Assembly: GCF_016863035.1 (NCBI RefSeq)
Contig: NZ_BOOC01000033.1
Location: 94,553-158,552 of the forward strand
Length of the DNA stretch: 64,000 bases
Source of the DNA: Microbispora corallina
GTDB lineage: Bacteria; Actinomycetota; Actinomycetes; Streptosporangiales; Streptosporangiaceae
Direction: 5' to 3'
The notes beneath the pieces are model-generated. The model was given only the letters and a program-made list of their open reading frames with translations. It did not search any database and was not told the origin of the DNA. Made by a program: the position numbers and the translations under genes. Positions 1-7,910 of the stretch are shown here, piece after piece (positions within the stretch are counted from its first letter, which is position 1; each line of letters opens with the position of its first letter).

Positions 1-371
1 GCGAGGCCCTCGCCACCGAGACCGCCTCCGCGCAGCTGCGGCTCCACGTGCGGGGGACGCGGGGGATCCTGGAGCGGGTGGCTCCGATCATCGAGATGCT
101 GCGGGCCGCCGCCCTGACCGACCCGGGGATCGGCGAGCTCTGGGCCCACGACGCCGACCCGCGGTTCGCCGTCCACGCCACGGCCGCCCGATCACTGGTG
201 GCCAAACCGGGGGCCAGAGCCGGGGTGACGGCCGAGCAGGCCGCCGACCTGCTGTTCGGCCTGCTCAGCCCGGAGCTGTACCTGGTGTTCGTCCGCGACC
301 GCGGCTGGACGCCAGACCGGTGGGAGCGCTGGACGCACGAGACCCTGAGCTCCCAGCTCTGCGCTGGGTGA
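1..371 (+). CDS. TetR-family regulator, C-terminal part (5' end outside window)
   Basis: The reading frame is open from base 3 and ends at TGA 369-371, so only about 122 C-terminal residues are visible. The segment reads as an all-helical ligand-binding domain of TetR type: a helix with RGTRGILERVAPIIEMLRAAA, a region with DADPRFAVHATAAR, then AEQAADLLFGLLSPELYLVFVRDRGWTPDRWERW, a pattern often seen in TetR C-terminal domains of actinomycetes. The DNA-binding helix-turn-helix is upstream of the window and cannot be checked. Family is inferred from the C-terminal pattern only; target and ligand are unknown. Confidence 0.6.
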   Translation, partial: EALATETASAQLRLHVRGTRGILERVAPIIEMLRAAALTDPGIGELWAHDADPRFAVHATAARSLVAKPGARAGVTAEQAADLLFGLLSPELYLVFVRDRGWTPDRWERWTHETLSSQLCAG

Positions 372-372
372 C

Positions 373-489
373 CGCCTCCGCGGCCGGATCGGCGCTCCCG
401 CCCGCCCCACCGACCGGCGCACCGCCTACGGCGTGATCGCGATCCTGGCGGTGCTCGGCCTGGTGTTCCCGCTCGCGGCATCCCAGGCC
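373..489 (+). pseudogene. Probable C-terminal remnant of a PepSY-type membrane protein
   Basis: Directly after the regulator, frame 1 without a start codon encodes RPTDRRTAYGVIAILAVL followed by GLVFPLAA, one hydrophobic helix. Similar helices occur near the C-terminus of actinobacterial PepSY-associated membrane proteins, where the text normally continues with a second hydrophobic stretch. Here it runs instead into unrelated charged sequence and then stops. There is no ribosome site and no upstream portion. I read it as a decayed fragment; a chance hydrophobic frame in GC-rich DNA is the alternative. Confidence 0.3.
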
Positions 490-552
490 GGTAGACGGGC
501 AACGAAACCCGGAAGGTTCATAAGCCGATCTCTGTCCCAGATGGGCCTGGAT

Positions 553-933
553 TCAGGACGGGGGGATGCGTGACGAGTCAGGGACCGCTTTCGCAGGGGA
601 TTGCCACGGCCAGCGGCGCTCGAGCTCCACCTGCAGAGACAGGCTGAGAAAGGTGCGCACCAAAACGATCACGGCGAGCACGCCGACGCTCTGAAAGGTC
701 GGAGAGATCGCCACGGTGCGGATGATGTCGCCGGCGACGAGGAACTCAAGGCCGAGGAGGATGGCGCGCCCCATTCCTCTGCGATACCGCCGATAGGCAT
801 CCTCCGTCGGGCGGCGGAGCAGGAACGAGCGCACGAACAAGACGGTCGCCACCAACGCGCCGACGACGATCACGGCGACGCCGGCCGTGTCGATCGCCCG
901 CCCGACGGTCTCGATGACGGGCACGAGGTCCAC
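553..933 (-). CDS. DUF1622 family membrane protein
   Basis: 126 residues with three predicted membrane helices (about residues 14-36, 55-72 and 78-98). The arrangement of GxALVATVLFVRSFLLRR, a cytoplasmic YRRYRRGMGRAILLGLEFLVAGDIIRTV loop and a final VLAVIVLVRTFLSLSLQVELERRWPW helix is characteristic of the DUF1622 family, small inner-membrane proteins of unknown function. The chosen GTG start has GGAG seven bases upstream. It stands alone, with 229 bases to the next gene. No function beyond membrane location can be given. Confidence 0.8.
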   Translation of the reverse strand: MDLVPVIETVGRAIDTAGVAVIVVGALVATVLFVRSFLLRRPTEDAYRRYRRGMGRAILLGLEFLVAGDIIRTVAISPTFQSVGVLAVIVLVRTFLSLSLQVELERRWPWQSPAKAVPDSSRIPPS

Positions 934-1162
934 GTTCGGGCTCCAGGATTTCCGGCGATCTACGCTCCTGTCGATGGCCCTTCATGCCCGGCCCGGCAGC
1001 GGTCGAATCATCTCGACGAGGGACCTCCGGTCGAACGTCCGGCTCTCAGGGGGCTCAGGAGGGACGAAGCGGTGGGTCGTCGTACGGCCGCCCGCGAACG
1101 GCGCCCGCCCCACCGGCGACCGGCCGGCCCCGGGACCGCCGGCTGTGTGACCTCTCGACCCG

Positions 1163-2797
1163 TCAACCGGGTTCGGCGGCGGCGGTGGCGAGGGCCCGGA
1201 CAAAGTGGGTGTAGCGGGACAGCTCGTCGTTCGCCGGCGTGACGACGAGGTCGTGGGCGACCCGCTCGACGCCCGCCCGCAGTGCCTTCGCGGTCCTCCG
1301 CGCGCGCCGTCGGCCGCCGAGCCAGGCGGCGGCGCGGGAGAGCAGCGCGACGAACACGCCGCCGAGCACACCGCCGGCCAGCAGGACCGTCGGCCACGGC
1401 ACCCTGCCGAGGGTCGGCGTGGGCGGCCGGGTCAGCAGGAGGTAGTCGACCGCGAACAGCGCGAACAACCACAGCGCCCCGGCGGCCGTCGCGACCACCA
1501 TGAGCCACTGCAGCGCCCCGACCGCGCGCCACCAGCGAGGCGCCCGGGAGGCGTCGAGCGAGGTGACGGCCACGGTGCGGTCGAGGGCGTCGGTCAGTTC
1601 GCCGGCCCGCGACCGGGCGGCGTGCCGTATGGAGGACGCCCAGGGCTCAGGCACGTCCCGGGCGGCGGCGGCCCCCACGTCGCGCAGGGCCGTGTCCACG
1701 GCGGAGACCTGGACGGCGGTGGCCGGCGGCAGGGACGTGCGGACGCCTCCGCGGGTCAGGTGGAGGCGGCGCAGCGGGTCGGGACGCAGACGGCGCAGCC
1801 ACCGGGTGACCGGCCATCCCGTGGCGACGATCGAGCGGTGCACATGGGCCTTGGCCACGGCCCGGACGACGACCGGCACGGCCGCGGCCTCCTCCAGCGC
1901 CCGCGTGAGCGACCGGTCGAGCGTGACCGGGGACGGCCCCGCCGCGCCCTCGTCGAGGAGGTCCTCCTCCTTCCACAGGGCGGTGGCGGCCGTGGCGGCG
2001 TCGGCGGCGAGCCGGGACGCCCACGCCCGCCGCTGGGCCACCCGCCGGTCGAGCAGGGCGCGCAGCTCGCCCACCCCCTGGCCGGTACGGGCCGAGGCGC
2101 CGATGACGGGGACGTCGTCCAGGCCGTCGGCGGCGAGCAGGCCCTTCAGGTCGTCGAGGCAGCGGGCCACGGCCCGGGCGGGCAGCCGGTCGATCTGGTT
2201 GAGCACGACCACGGTGACATCGCGGTGGCGGGCGAGCGGCCGCAGGTACCGCTCGTGCACCGCCGCGTCCGCGTACTTCTGCGGGTCGAGCACCCACACG
2301 AGCAGGTCGACCACGCCGACGAGCCGGTCCACCTCCAGCCGGTGGGACAGCTCGATCGAGTCGTGGTCCGGCAGGTCGAGCAGGATCAGCCCGGCGCTCC
2401 CCGGCGACTGCGGGCCGGCCGGGGCGCCCTCGGGCCCGGCGCCGATCGTGTGGCGGAGGGGCACGTCGAGCCAGTCGAGCAGCGGGCCCGAGCCGTCCGG
2501 CCCCCACACGGCGGCCTGGGCCTTGGAGGTCGTCGGCCGGGTCACCCCGACGGTCGCGAGCTCGGCTCCCGCGAGCGCGTTGAACAGCGACGACTTCCCG
2601 CTCCCGGTGGCCCCGGCCAGGGCGACGGCCGTGTGGTCGGCCGACAGGCCGCGCCGCACCCCCGCCCGTTCGACCACGGCGCGGGCGCGGTCGACGGCGG
2701 CGCCGTCGAGGCGGCCCTCGGCGAGGTCGGCGGCCTCGGCCAGCGCCGCCAGCCGGTCGTCCAGCGGCACCGCCGTCCTCCTGCGCAGGAGCTTCAC
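1163..2797 (-). CDS. Membrane-anchored dynamin-like/YfjP-type GTPase (second of pair)
   Basis: 544 residues. A GTPase domain fills the first 250 residues: P-loop GATGSGKSSLFNAL, switch/G3 DLPDHDS, G4 NQID. After a long helical region come two membrane helices close to the C-terminus (ALQWLMVVATAAGALWLFAL and the PTVLLAGGVLGGVFVALL segment), with a basic RRRARR stretch behind. The GTG start overlaps the TGA of the upstream GTPase by 4 bases (GTGA), so the two are translationally coupled. A much longer frame without that start exists upstream but it lies inside the partner gene. The tandem, each member with a GTPase head and a C-terminal membrane hairpin, resembles the Streptomyces DynA/DynB pair that stabilises sporulation septa; that assignment is inference. 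Confidence 0.82.
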   Translation of the reverse strand: MKLLRRRTAVPLDDRLAALAEAADLAEGRLDGAAVDRARAVVERAGVRRGLSADHTAVALAGATGSGKSSLFNALAGAELATVGVTRPTTSKAQAAVWGPDGSGPLLDWLDVPLRHTIGAGPEGAPAGPQSPGSAGLILLDLPDHDSIELSHRLEVDRLVGVVDLLVWVLDPQKYADAAVHERYLRPLARHRDVTVVVLNQIDRLPARAVARCLDDLKGLLAADGLDDVPVIGASARTGQGVGELRALLDRRVAQRRAWASRLAADAATAATALWKEEDLLDEGAAGPSPVTLDRSLTRALEEAAAVPVVVRAVAKAHVHRSIVATGWPVTRWLRRLRPDPLRRLHLTRGGVRTSLPPATAVQVSAVDTALRDVGAAAARDVPEPWASSIRHAARSRAGELTDALDRTVAVTSLDASRAPRWWRAVGALQWLMVVATAAGALWLFALFAVDYLLLTRPPTPTLGRVPWPTVLLAGGVLGGVFVALLSRAAAWLGGRRRARRTAKALRAGVERVAHDLVVTPANDELSRYTHFVRALATAAAEPG

Positions 2798-4509
2798 AGG
2801 TCGCCCCTCTCCTGTACGGCCTTGGCCGCCTCCCGCAGGCGCGCCGCCGTGTCGTCGGCGGGGCCCAGGCCGTCGAGCAGGGACGTGAATCGCGCCCGCT
2901 CCAGGTCGAGCAGCTCGCGGACCCGGCGACGCAGGTCCTCGCGGGCGTCCTGGGTCAGCGCGCGGACGGCCTGGTCGCCGAAGACGGCCTCCAGCAGCTT
3001 CTGGCTGAGCACGCTCGTGCCGCCCGCGATGCCGATCTCGATGCCGGTGATGCCGCCGGTGGAGGAGAACACGGCCAGCATGAGCAGCACGCCCAGGCTG
3101 TTCACGCCGAAGGAGGCGGCCCGGGCGAGCGTCCGCCGGTCGGCGCCCTGCGACCTGACCAGCTCGAGCACGTACCCCTGCCAGCCCCGCACCGCGTCCG
3201 CGGCCCGGCCCGGCAGGTCGGCGGAGGCGCGGCCGAGCCGTCCGGTGACCGTGACGCCCGACCGCTCCAGCAGGTCGCGCCCGGCGGGCATGGCCAGCCA
3301 CGACTCGACCGCCCGCTCGGCCGACGCGTCGGCCGTGGACCGGACGAGCGACTCGACGCCGCTCTCCAGCGCGACGCGCAGCTCCCTGTCGGGGGCCGGA
3401 CGGCCGCGGAAGACGGCCGTGATGCGGTCGCGGAGCCATCCGATGCGGGACTCCAGCGACCGCATCAGGTCACCGGTCCCGACGAAGTCCTGCCACCGGG
3501 CGAGGACCTCACCGCGCAGCAGCAGGCCGTCCCGCATGCCGTCGTCGAAGGCCGACATGCCCGTGTCGTACGCCTTCTCCACCACCGCCCGGAGCTCGGC
3601 GATGCCGGCACGCTGACGGTCCACCCGGTCGGCGAGGTCGGGCACGCGGGTGGCGAGGCTGTCGAGGGCGCCGGTGAGGGTCCGCCGCACGACGGCGGCG
3701 CGGGAGCGGGCGTCCACCGACAGCTCGGCGAGCCAGGTGGCGATGGGCTGGACGGCGGCCGCGGGGAGCCTGGCGCGCTCGGAGGGCAGCTCCAGCTCGG
3801 GGACGGTGAACAGCGGGGTCCCGGCGAGGCCGTTGGCCCGCAGCAGGCGCACCAGGTCGGCCACGACCGGCTCGCGCGCCTCGGCCGGCACCCGCTGGAG
3901 GACGACCGCGAGGGCCGTGCTCCGCTCCCGCGCCTGCCGCAGGAAGCTCCACGGCACCTCGTCGGCGTACCGGGCGGCGGTGGTGACGAACAGCCACAGG
4001 TCGGCGGCCGCGAGAAGCTGCGCCGCGAGCTCCCGGTTGGCGGCCACCACGGAGTCGATGTCGGGGGCGTCGAGCAGCGCCAGCCCGGCGGGCAGGCTCC
4101 CGGCCGTGGCGATCCTCAGCGTGCCCGGCTCGCCCCGGCCGCCGCCGGTGACCCGCGGCAGCCCGGGCAGGACCTTCGGCGAGGTGAACCACTCCCGGTC
4201 GGCCGGGTTCGCCACCAGGGTCGGGGCGAGGGTGGTCGGGCGCAGCACGCCGGGCTCGGCGACGGTCTCGCCGACCAGGGAGTTGACCAGGGTCGACTTC
4301 CCGGCCCCCGTCGAGCCCCCGACGACGGCCAGCAGCGGGGCGTCGATGGCGGCCAGCCGCGGCAGCAGGTAGTCGTCGAGCTGGCCGCTCAGCTCGCGCA
4401 GCGCGCGGCGGTCGGCCGCGACGTCACCGATCGCCAGAGGGAACAGCTCGTGGCGGAGGTGCCGCCGCAGGCTCAACAGAGCCGTCAGAAGCCCCTCGTT
4501 GCCCGCCAT
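2794..4509 (-). CDS. Membrane-anchored dynamin-like GTPase (first of pair)
   Basis: 571 residues, ATG start. The GTPase domain carries P-loop GGSTGAGKSTLVNSL (about residue 65), threonine-rich switch I (LRPTTLAPTLV), and switch II LLDAPDIDSV. A C-terminal helical region contains two hydrophobic segments (SFGVNSLGVLLMLAVF and GGITGIEIGIAGGTSVLSQK), expected to insert in the membrane like the paddle of bacterial dynamin-like proteins. It is the first gene of a two-gene operon and ends inside the start codon of its partner. Paired dynamin-like proteins generally work as heteromeric membrane-remodelling or tethering complexes. Division-septum function as in DynAB is plausible but unproven here. 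Confidence 0.85.
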   Translation of the reverse strand: MAGNEGLLTALLSLRRHLRHELFPLAIGDVAADRRALRELSGQLDDYLLPRLAAIDAPLLAVVGGSTGAGKSTLVNSLVGETVAEPGVLRPTTLAPTLVANPADREWFTSPKVLPGLPRVTGGGRGEPGTLRIATAGSLPAGLALLDAPDIDSVVAANRELAAQLLAAADLWLFVTTAARYADEVPWSFLRQARERSTALAVVLQRVPAEAREPVVADLVRLLRANGLAGTPLFTVPELELPSERARLPAAAVQPIATWLAELSVDARSRAAVVRRTLTGALDSLATRVPDLADRVDRQRAGIAELRAVVEKAYDTGMSAFDDGMRDGLLLRGEVLARWQDFVGTGDLMRSLESRIGWLRDRITAVFRGRPAPDRELRVALESGVESLVRSTADASAERAVESWLAMPAGRDLLERSGVTVTGRLGRASADLPGRAADAVRGWQGYVLELVRSQGADRRTLARAASFGVNSLGVLLMLAVFSSTGGITGIEIGIAGGTSVLSQKLLEAVFGDQAVRALTQDAREDLRRRVRELLDLERARFTSLLDGLGPADDTAARLREAAKAVQERGDL

Positions 4510-4542
4510 ACCCCCCGACCTTCCCGGTGGAGGGGCCTCGAA

Positions 4543-5079
4543 TCACGCGCTGGGCGAGGGGGCCGCCGTGGGCAGCAGCACCCGGCACTTCTCGAACGCC
4601 TTGGCCACCTTGGGGTCGCTGCGGTCGAGCCCGCGCAGGCCGTTCTGGTCGCCGAGCGTCACCCCGTTGTCCTTCATGCAGCCGCGGAACGCCTGCATGG
4701 CCGCCGGGTCCCCGCCGTTCCGGCCGAAGCCGCCGCCGCCGAAGCCACCGCCGCCGAAGCCGCCCTGCGGCATCAGCGACCGGCACGCCTGGAACGCCTT
4801 CTCCATCTCGGGGGACATGGTCCGGAAGCCGCCGCTCGGCCGTCCCGAGGGCCAGGCCGAGGGACGGCCGGAGGGACGTGCGGTGGGACGGCCGCTGGGG
4901 AGGGTCACGCCGTTCTTGCGCAGGCATTCGGTGAACGCCGCCCGGGAGGCGGCGGCGCCGGACGCCCCGCTGGGCGCGGCGGCGGGCGCGCTCGCCGTGT
5001 CTCCGCCTCCTCCGCAGCCGGCCACCGAGACGGCCAGCGCGGCGCAGGCGGCCGCGGACAGGAAACGCACGGGTCGCAT
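4543..5079 (-). CDS. Lipoprotein with duplicated two-cysteine domain, exporter-linked
   Basis: 178 residues with a lipoprotein signal (lipobox VAGC, Cys at about residue 22). The mature part holds two copies of the same small unit: ECLRKNGVTLP followed by KAFQACRSLMP, and GCMKDNGVTLG followed by KAFEKCRVLLP, so each copy has two cysteines that could form a disulfide. Between them are a SGRPxARPSGRPS repeat and a glycine-rich GGFGGGGFGGGGFG run. It ends a same-strand operon with a histidine kinase, a regulator, and a MacB/HlyD exporter; only 10 bases separate it from the kinase gene. Related lipoproteins recur next to such exporters in actinomycetes. Role unknown; ligand binding or an exporter accessory role is inferred. 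Confidence 0.72.
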   Translation of the reverse strand: MRPVRFLSAAACAALAVSVAGCGGGGDTASAPAAAPSGASGAAASRAAFTECLRKNGVTLPSGRPTARPSGRPSAWPSGRPSGGFRTMSPEMEKAFQACRSLMPQGGFGGGGFGGGGFGRNGGDPAAMQAFRGCMKDNGVTLGDQNGLRGLDRSDPKVAKAFEKCRVLLPTAAPSPSA

Positions 5080-5089
5080 AGGGATCGAC

Positions 5090-6535
5090 CTAACCTTTCG
5101 TGACGGGCGGGCACGCCGGCAGGTGGACGCGGAAGACCGCGCCGTGACCGGGCTCGCTCTCGGCCGTGATCGTGCCGCCGTGCGCCTGGACGAGCGCGGC
5201 GGCGATGGACAGCCCCAGCCCGGTGCCGCCGGAGTCGCGGCTGCGGGCGGGGTCGGCGCGGTAGAACCGTTCGAAGACCCGCTGGGCGTCGCCCGGAGGC
5301 AGCCCGGGGCCCTCGTCGGCCACCTCGATCACCGCGAGGGGGCCGGTGAGCACGCCCACCCCGACGCGGAAGGGGGTCCCTGGCGGCGTGTGCCGGAGGG
5401 CGTTGCCGATGAGGTTGCCGATGACCTGGCGCAGCCGGGTCTCGTCGCCCACCACCCTGACCGGCCGGTCGGAGTCGTCGAGCCTGAGCAGGTCGATCTC
5501 CCGGTCGGGCGCGAGCACCTGGGCGTCGAGCACGGCGCCGGCCGCCAGGCTCAGCAGGTCGACCGGACGGCGGTCGAGCGGCCGCTGCTGGTCGAGGCGG
5601 GCGAGCAGCAGCAGGTCGTCGACGAGCAGGCCCATCCGCACGGCCTCGTCCTCGATGCGGCGCAGCAGCAGGGCGGGGTCCTGCGACCGCTGCTGCCGGA
5701 ACAGCTCGGCGAAGCCCCTGATGGACGTCAGCGGCGTGCGCAGCTCGTGGGAGGCGTCGGCCATGAACCGGCGCATCCGCTCCTGCGAGGCCTCCCGGTC
5801 GCGGAACGCGGCCTCGATCTGCGACAGCATGCCGTTGATGGCCCGGCCGAGCCTGCCCATCTCGGTGCGGGGATGCCGCAGCGGCACCCGGCGGGACAGG
5901 TCGCCGACCGCGATGGCCTCGGCCGTCCGCTCGATCTCCCCCAGGGGGCGCAGGCTGCGCCGTACGAGCCAGTAGCCGGCGAGACCGAGCGCGACCAGCA
6001 CGGCGCAGCCGACCCCGGACACGATGATCACGAGCCGGGAGACCGTGCCGTCGATGTCGTTCAGGCTGATGGCGGCGGCGCGGAAGCCGCCCCGGCCGTC
6101 CCTGGTGGCGATCACCCGCCACAGGGTCCCGGACGGCGACACGGCGGTGAACAGCCACGGGTCGCGTCCCGTGGAAGGCGCCGACAGGGTCGGCGGGTCG
6201 ACGTTCGGCGGCTCCTGGATGGTGCGGACGACGGCGCCGTTCCCGTCGAGCTCGACCACGTAGAAGGAGCCGAACAGCCGCTGCGGGCGCCCCGGGTCGG
6301 CGCCGCGCGGCAGCAGGGGCGGGGCGCCGGGCGGCTCGGGCATCCGCCGCCCGACGGCCATGAGCTGGTTGTCCACCCGGTCGACCAGGTAGCCGCGCAG
6401 GAGCTGCACGGCGAAGCCGCCGGTGAGGGCGATCGCCAGGGCGACCATGAGCAGCGTCCCGCCGACGAGCCGCAGCCAGAGCGGGGTCCTGGCCAGACGC
6501 CGTTTCAGCTCACTGACGCGGAGCACGGAGGACAT
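5090..6535 (-). CDS. HAMP-domain sensor histidine kinase (first pair)
   Basis: 481 residues: N-terminal membrane helix (about 23-46), an extracytoplasmic sensor of roughly 120 residues without a recognised fold, a second helix (VIIVSGVGCAVLVALGLAGY), HAMP, then the dimerisation/phosphoacceptor box DASHELRTPLTSIRG (His near residue 262) and an ATPase domain with N box NLIGNALRHTPPG, G1 VADEGPGLP and GTGLGLSI. Its start overlaps the end of the response regulator gene by 26 bases, the usual cognate arrangement. It is close in sequence to the second kinase at 13.3-14.7 kb, so the two pairs are paralogues. Signal unknown; control of the neighbouring exporter is likely. Confidence 0.93.
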   Translation of the reverse strand: MSSVLRVSELKRRLARTPLWLRLVGGTLLMVALAIALTGGFAVQLLRGYLVDRVDNQLMAVGRRMPEPPGAPPLLPRGADPGRPQRLFGSFYVVELDGNGAVVRTIQEPPNVDPPTLSAPSTGRDPWLFTAVSPSGTLWRVIATRDGRGGFRAAAISLNDIDGTVSRLVIIVSGVGCAVLVALGLAGYWLVRRSLRPLGEIERTAEAIAVGDLSRRVPLRHPRTEMGRLGRAINGMLSQIEAAFRDREASQERMRRFMADASHELRTPLTSIRGFAELFRQQRSQDPALLLRRIEDEAVRMGLLVDDLLLLARLDQQRPLDRRPVDLLSLAAGAVLDAQVLAPDREIDLLRLDDSDRPVRVVGDETRLRQVIGNLIGNALRHTPPGTPFRVGVGVLTGPLAVIEVADEGPGLPPGDAQRVFERFYRADPARSRDSGGTGLGLSIAAALVQAHGGTITAESEPGHGAVFRVHLPACPPVTKG

Positions 6536-7223
6536 AGCCCACGCCGCGGAGCGTGTGGATGAGCTTCGGCTCGGCCGTGTCGACCTTGCGCCGCAGGTAG
6601 GAGACGTACGACTCGACCACGTTGCGGTCGCCGCCGAAGTCGTAGTGCCACACGTGGTCGAGGATCTGCGCCTTGGACAGCACCCGGCCCTGGTTGATCA
6701 GGAAGTAGTGCAGCAGCTTGAACTCGGTCGGCGACAGCCGCACCGGCCGGCCCGCCCGCCACACCTGCCGGGAGTCCTCGTCCAGCTCCAGGTCCGCGAC
6801 CCGCAGGCGGGCCGGTTCGCCCTCACCCGAGCGCGTACGGCGGAGCACGGCCCGGATCCGCGCCAGCACCTCCTCCAGGCTGAACGGCTTGGTGACGTAG
6901 TCGTCGCCCCGGCCGAGCCCGCTGACCTTGTCCTCGGTGGCGTCCCGCGCGGTGAGGAACAGCACGGGGACGCGCCGCCCGGACGCCCGGAGCCGGTCGC
7001 TCACGGAGAAGCCGTCCATGTCGGGCAGCATCACGTCGAGCACGATCAGGTCGGGCCTCACGCGCTCGGCGACCTGCACGGCCTCCCGGCCGTCGGAGGC
7101 GGTCATCACCTCGAAGCCGGCGTACCGCAGGCTGGCCGACAGCAGTTCCCTGATGTTCGGCTCGTCGTCGACGACCAGCAGGCGCGCCTCCGGCGCCGCG
7201 CGGCGCTGCCCGGGGACGCTCAC
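6510..7223 (-). CDS. OmpR-family response regulator (first pair)
   Basis: 237 residues. Receiver domain with acidic pocket VDDEPN, phosphoacceptor in LIVLDVMLPDMDGF, TARDA switch Thr and lysine in VTKPFS, then a winged-helix DNA-binding domain (SPTEFKLLHYFLINQGRVLS, YVSYLRRKVD). The GTG start overlaps the stop of the upstream glycine-rich gene by 4 bases (GTGA), so it is coupled to the exporter operon. Compared with the paralogue at 14.7-15.4 kb, the loop before the conserved DDYVTKPF is one residue shorter (GLGRGDDY instead of GLTLGGDDY), an in-frame codon loss in an otherwise standard receiver. Confidence 0.93.
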   Translation of the reverse strand: MSVPGQRRAAPEARLLVVDDEPNIRELLSASLRYAGFEVMTASDGREAVQVAERVRPDLIVLDVMLPDMDGFSVSDRLRASGRRVPVLFLTARDATEDKVSGLGRGDDYVTKPFSLEEVLARIRAVLRRTRSGEGEPARLRVADLELDEDSRQVWRAGRPVRLSPTEFKLLHYFLINQGRVLSKAQILDHVWHYDFGGDRNVVESYVSYLRRKVDTAEPKLIHTLRGVGYVLRAPRQ

Positions 7224-7894
7224 GAGCCCGCCCTCCGGCCCGCGAGCTGGGAGCTCTCGGTCACCGTGGTCGCGGTCACGTTGCCCTGCGCGTCCTTCGT
7301 CCCGTTGACGACGACGACGTTGCCCGGCTTGAGGTCGCTCACCTTGCCGGCCTTCGAGACCTGGATCTTCGTGTCCTTGCCGGTCGTCACCGTGACGACC
7401 CCGCCGCCCGCCGTCTGCACGTAGACCTTGCCGCCGTCCACGAGCTTGACCGTCCCGAACGTCACGCCGCCTCCTCCGAAGCCGCCGCCGGAACCGCCTC
7501 CGGCGCCGAAGCCCCCGCCGTTGCCGAAGCCGCCGAATCCTCCGCCGCCGGCCCGCGCCCCCGTCCCCGCTCCCGCCGCGCCGCCGCCTGCCCGGCCGGG
7601 GAAGGCCGAGGCCGAGCCCGTACCGCCGAAGGCCTTGTGCGCCTGGATGCCGAGCAGCAGGCCCGCGACGAGCAGGACGGCCCCGGCGAGGGTCAGCGTG
7701 AGCTTCGACGCTCCGGCGCCTCCCGGCCGCGCCGCCAGCACGTCGGCCAGGTCGTCGTCGAACGGCGAGGACTCCAGCACGTCCTCGGTGCTGTGCCTGC
7801 TCACATCCATCTCCCTGCTGTCCGTGGAGGGCGCCTGCCCGTCGTCCGCCGTACGGCGGTGGCCGCCGCCTCCCGGGGATCTCCACATCGCCAT
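7220..7894 (-). CDS. Glycine-rich membrane-anchored protein with DUF5666-like domain
   Basis: 224 residues. A cytoplasmic N-terminus (about 60 residues), one membrane helix (LTLTLAGAVLLVAGLLLGI), then an extracytoplasmic glycine-rich stretch and a C-terminal beta-type domain with VTFGTVKLVDGGKVYVQT and GNVVVVNGTKDAQGNV, reminiscent of DUF5666/OB-like domains. The ATG at 7894 has GGGGAG six bases upstream; an internal ATG at 7810 has its purine run too close. It sits between the permease and the regulator genes, overlapping the latter by 4 bases. Probably an envelope partner of the exporter; molecular role unknown. Confidence 0.7.
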   Translation of the reverse strand: MAMWRSPGGGGHRRTADDGQAPSTDSREMDVSRHSTEDVLESSPFDDDLADVLAARPGGAGASKLTLTLAGAVLLVAGLLLGIQAHKAFGGTGSASAFPGRAGGGAAGAGTGARAGGGGFGGFGNGGGFGAGGGSGGGFGGGGVTFGTVKLVDGGKVYVQTAGGGVVTVTTGKDTKIQVSKAGKVSDLKPGNVVVVNGTKDAQGNVTATTVTESSQLAGRRAGS

Positions 7895-7910
7895 GTCTCG
7901 CTCCCCGTCG

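Noticed and set aside
1205..3616. 803-residue open frame on the plus strand across the GTPase genes
   Set aside because: Shadow frame in GC-rich DNA; low-complexity Arg/Gly/Pro product, no start context, and both GTPase genes on the minus strand have clear motifs.
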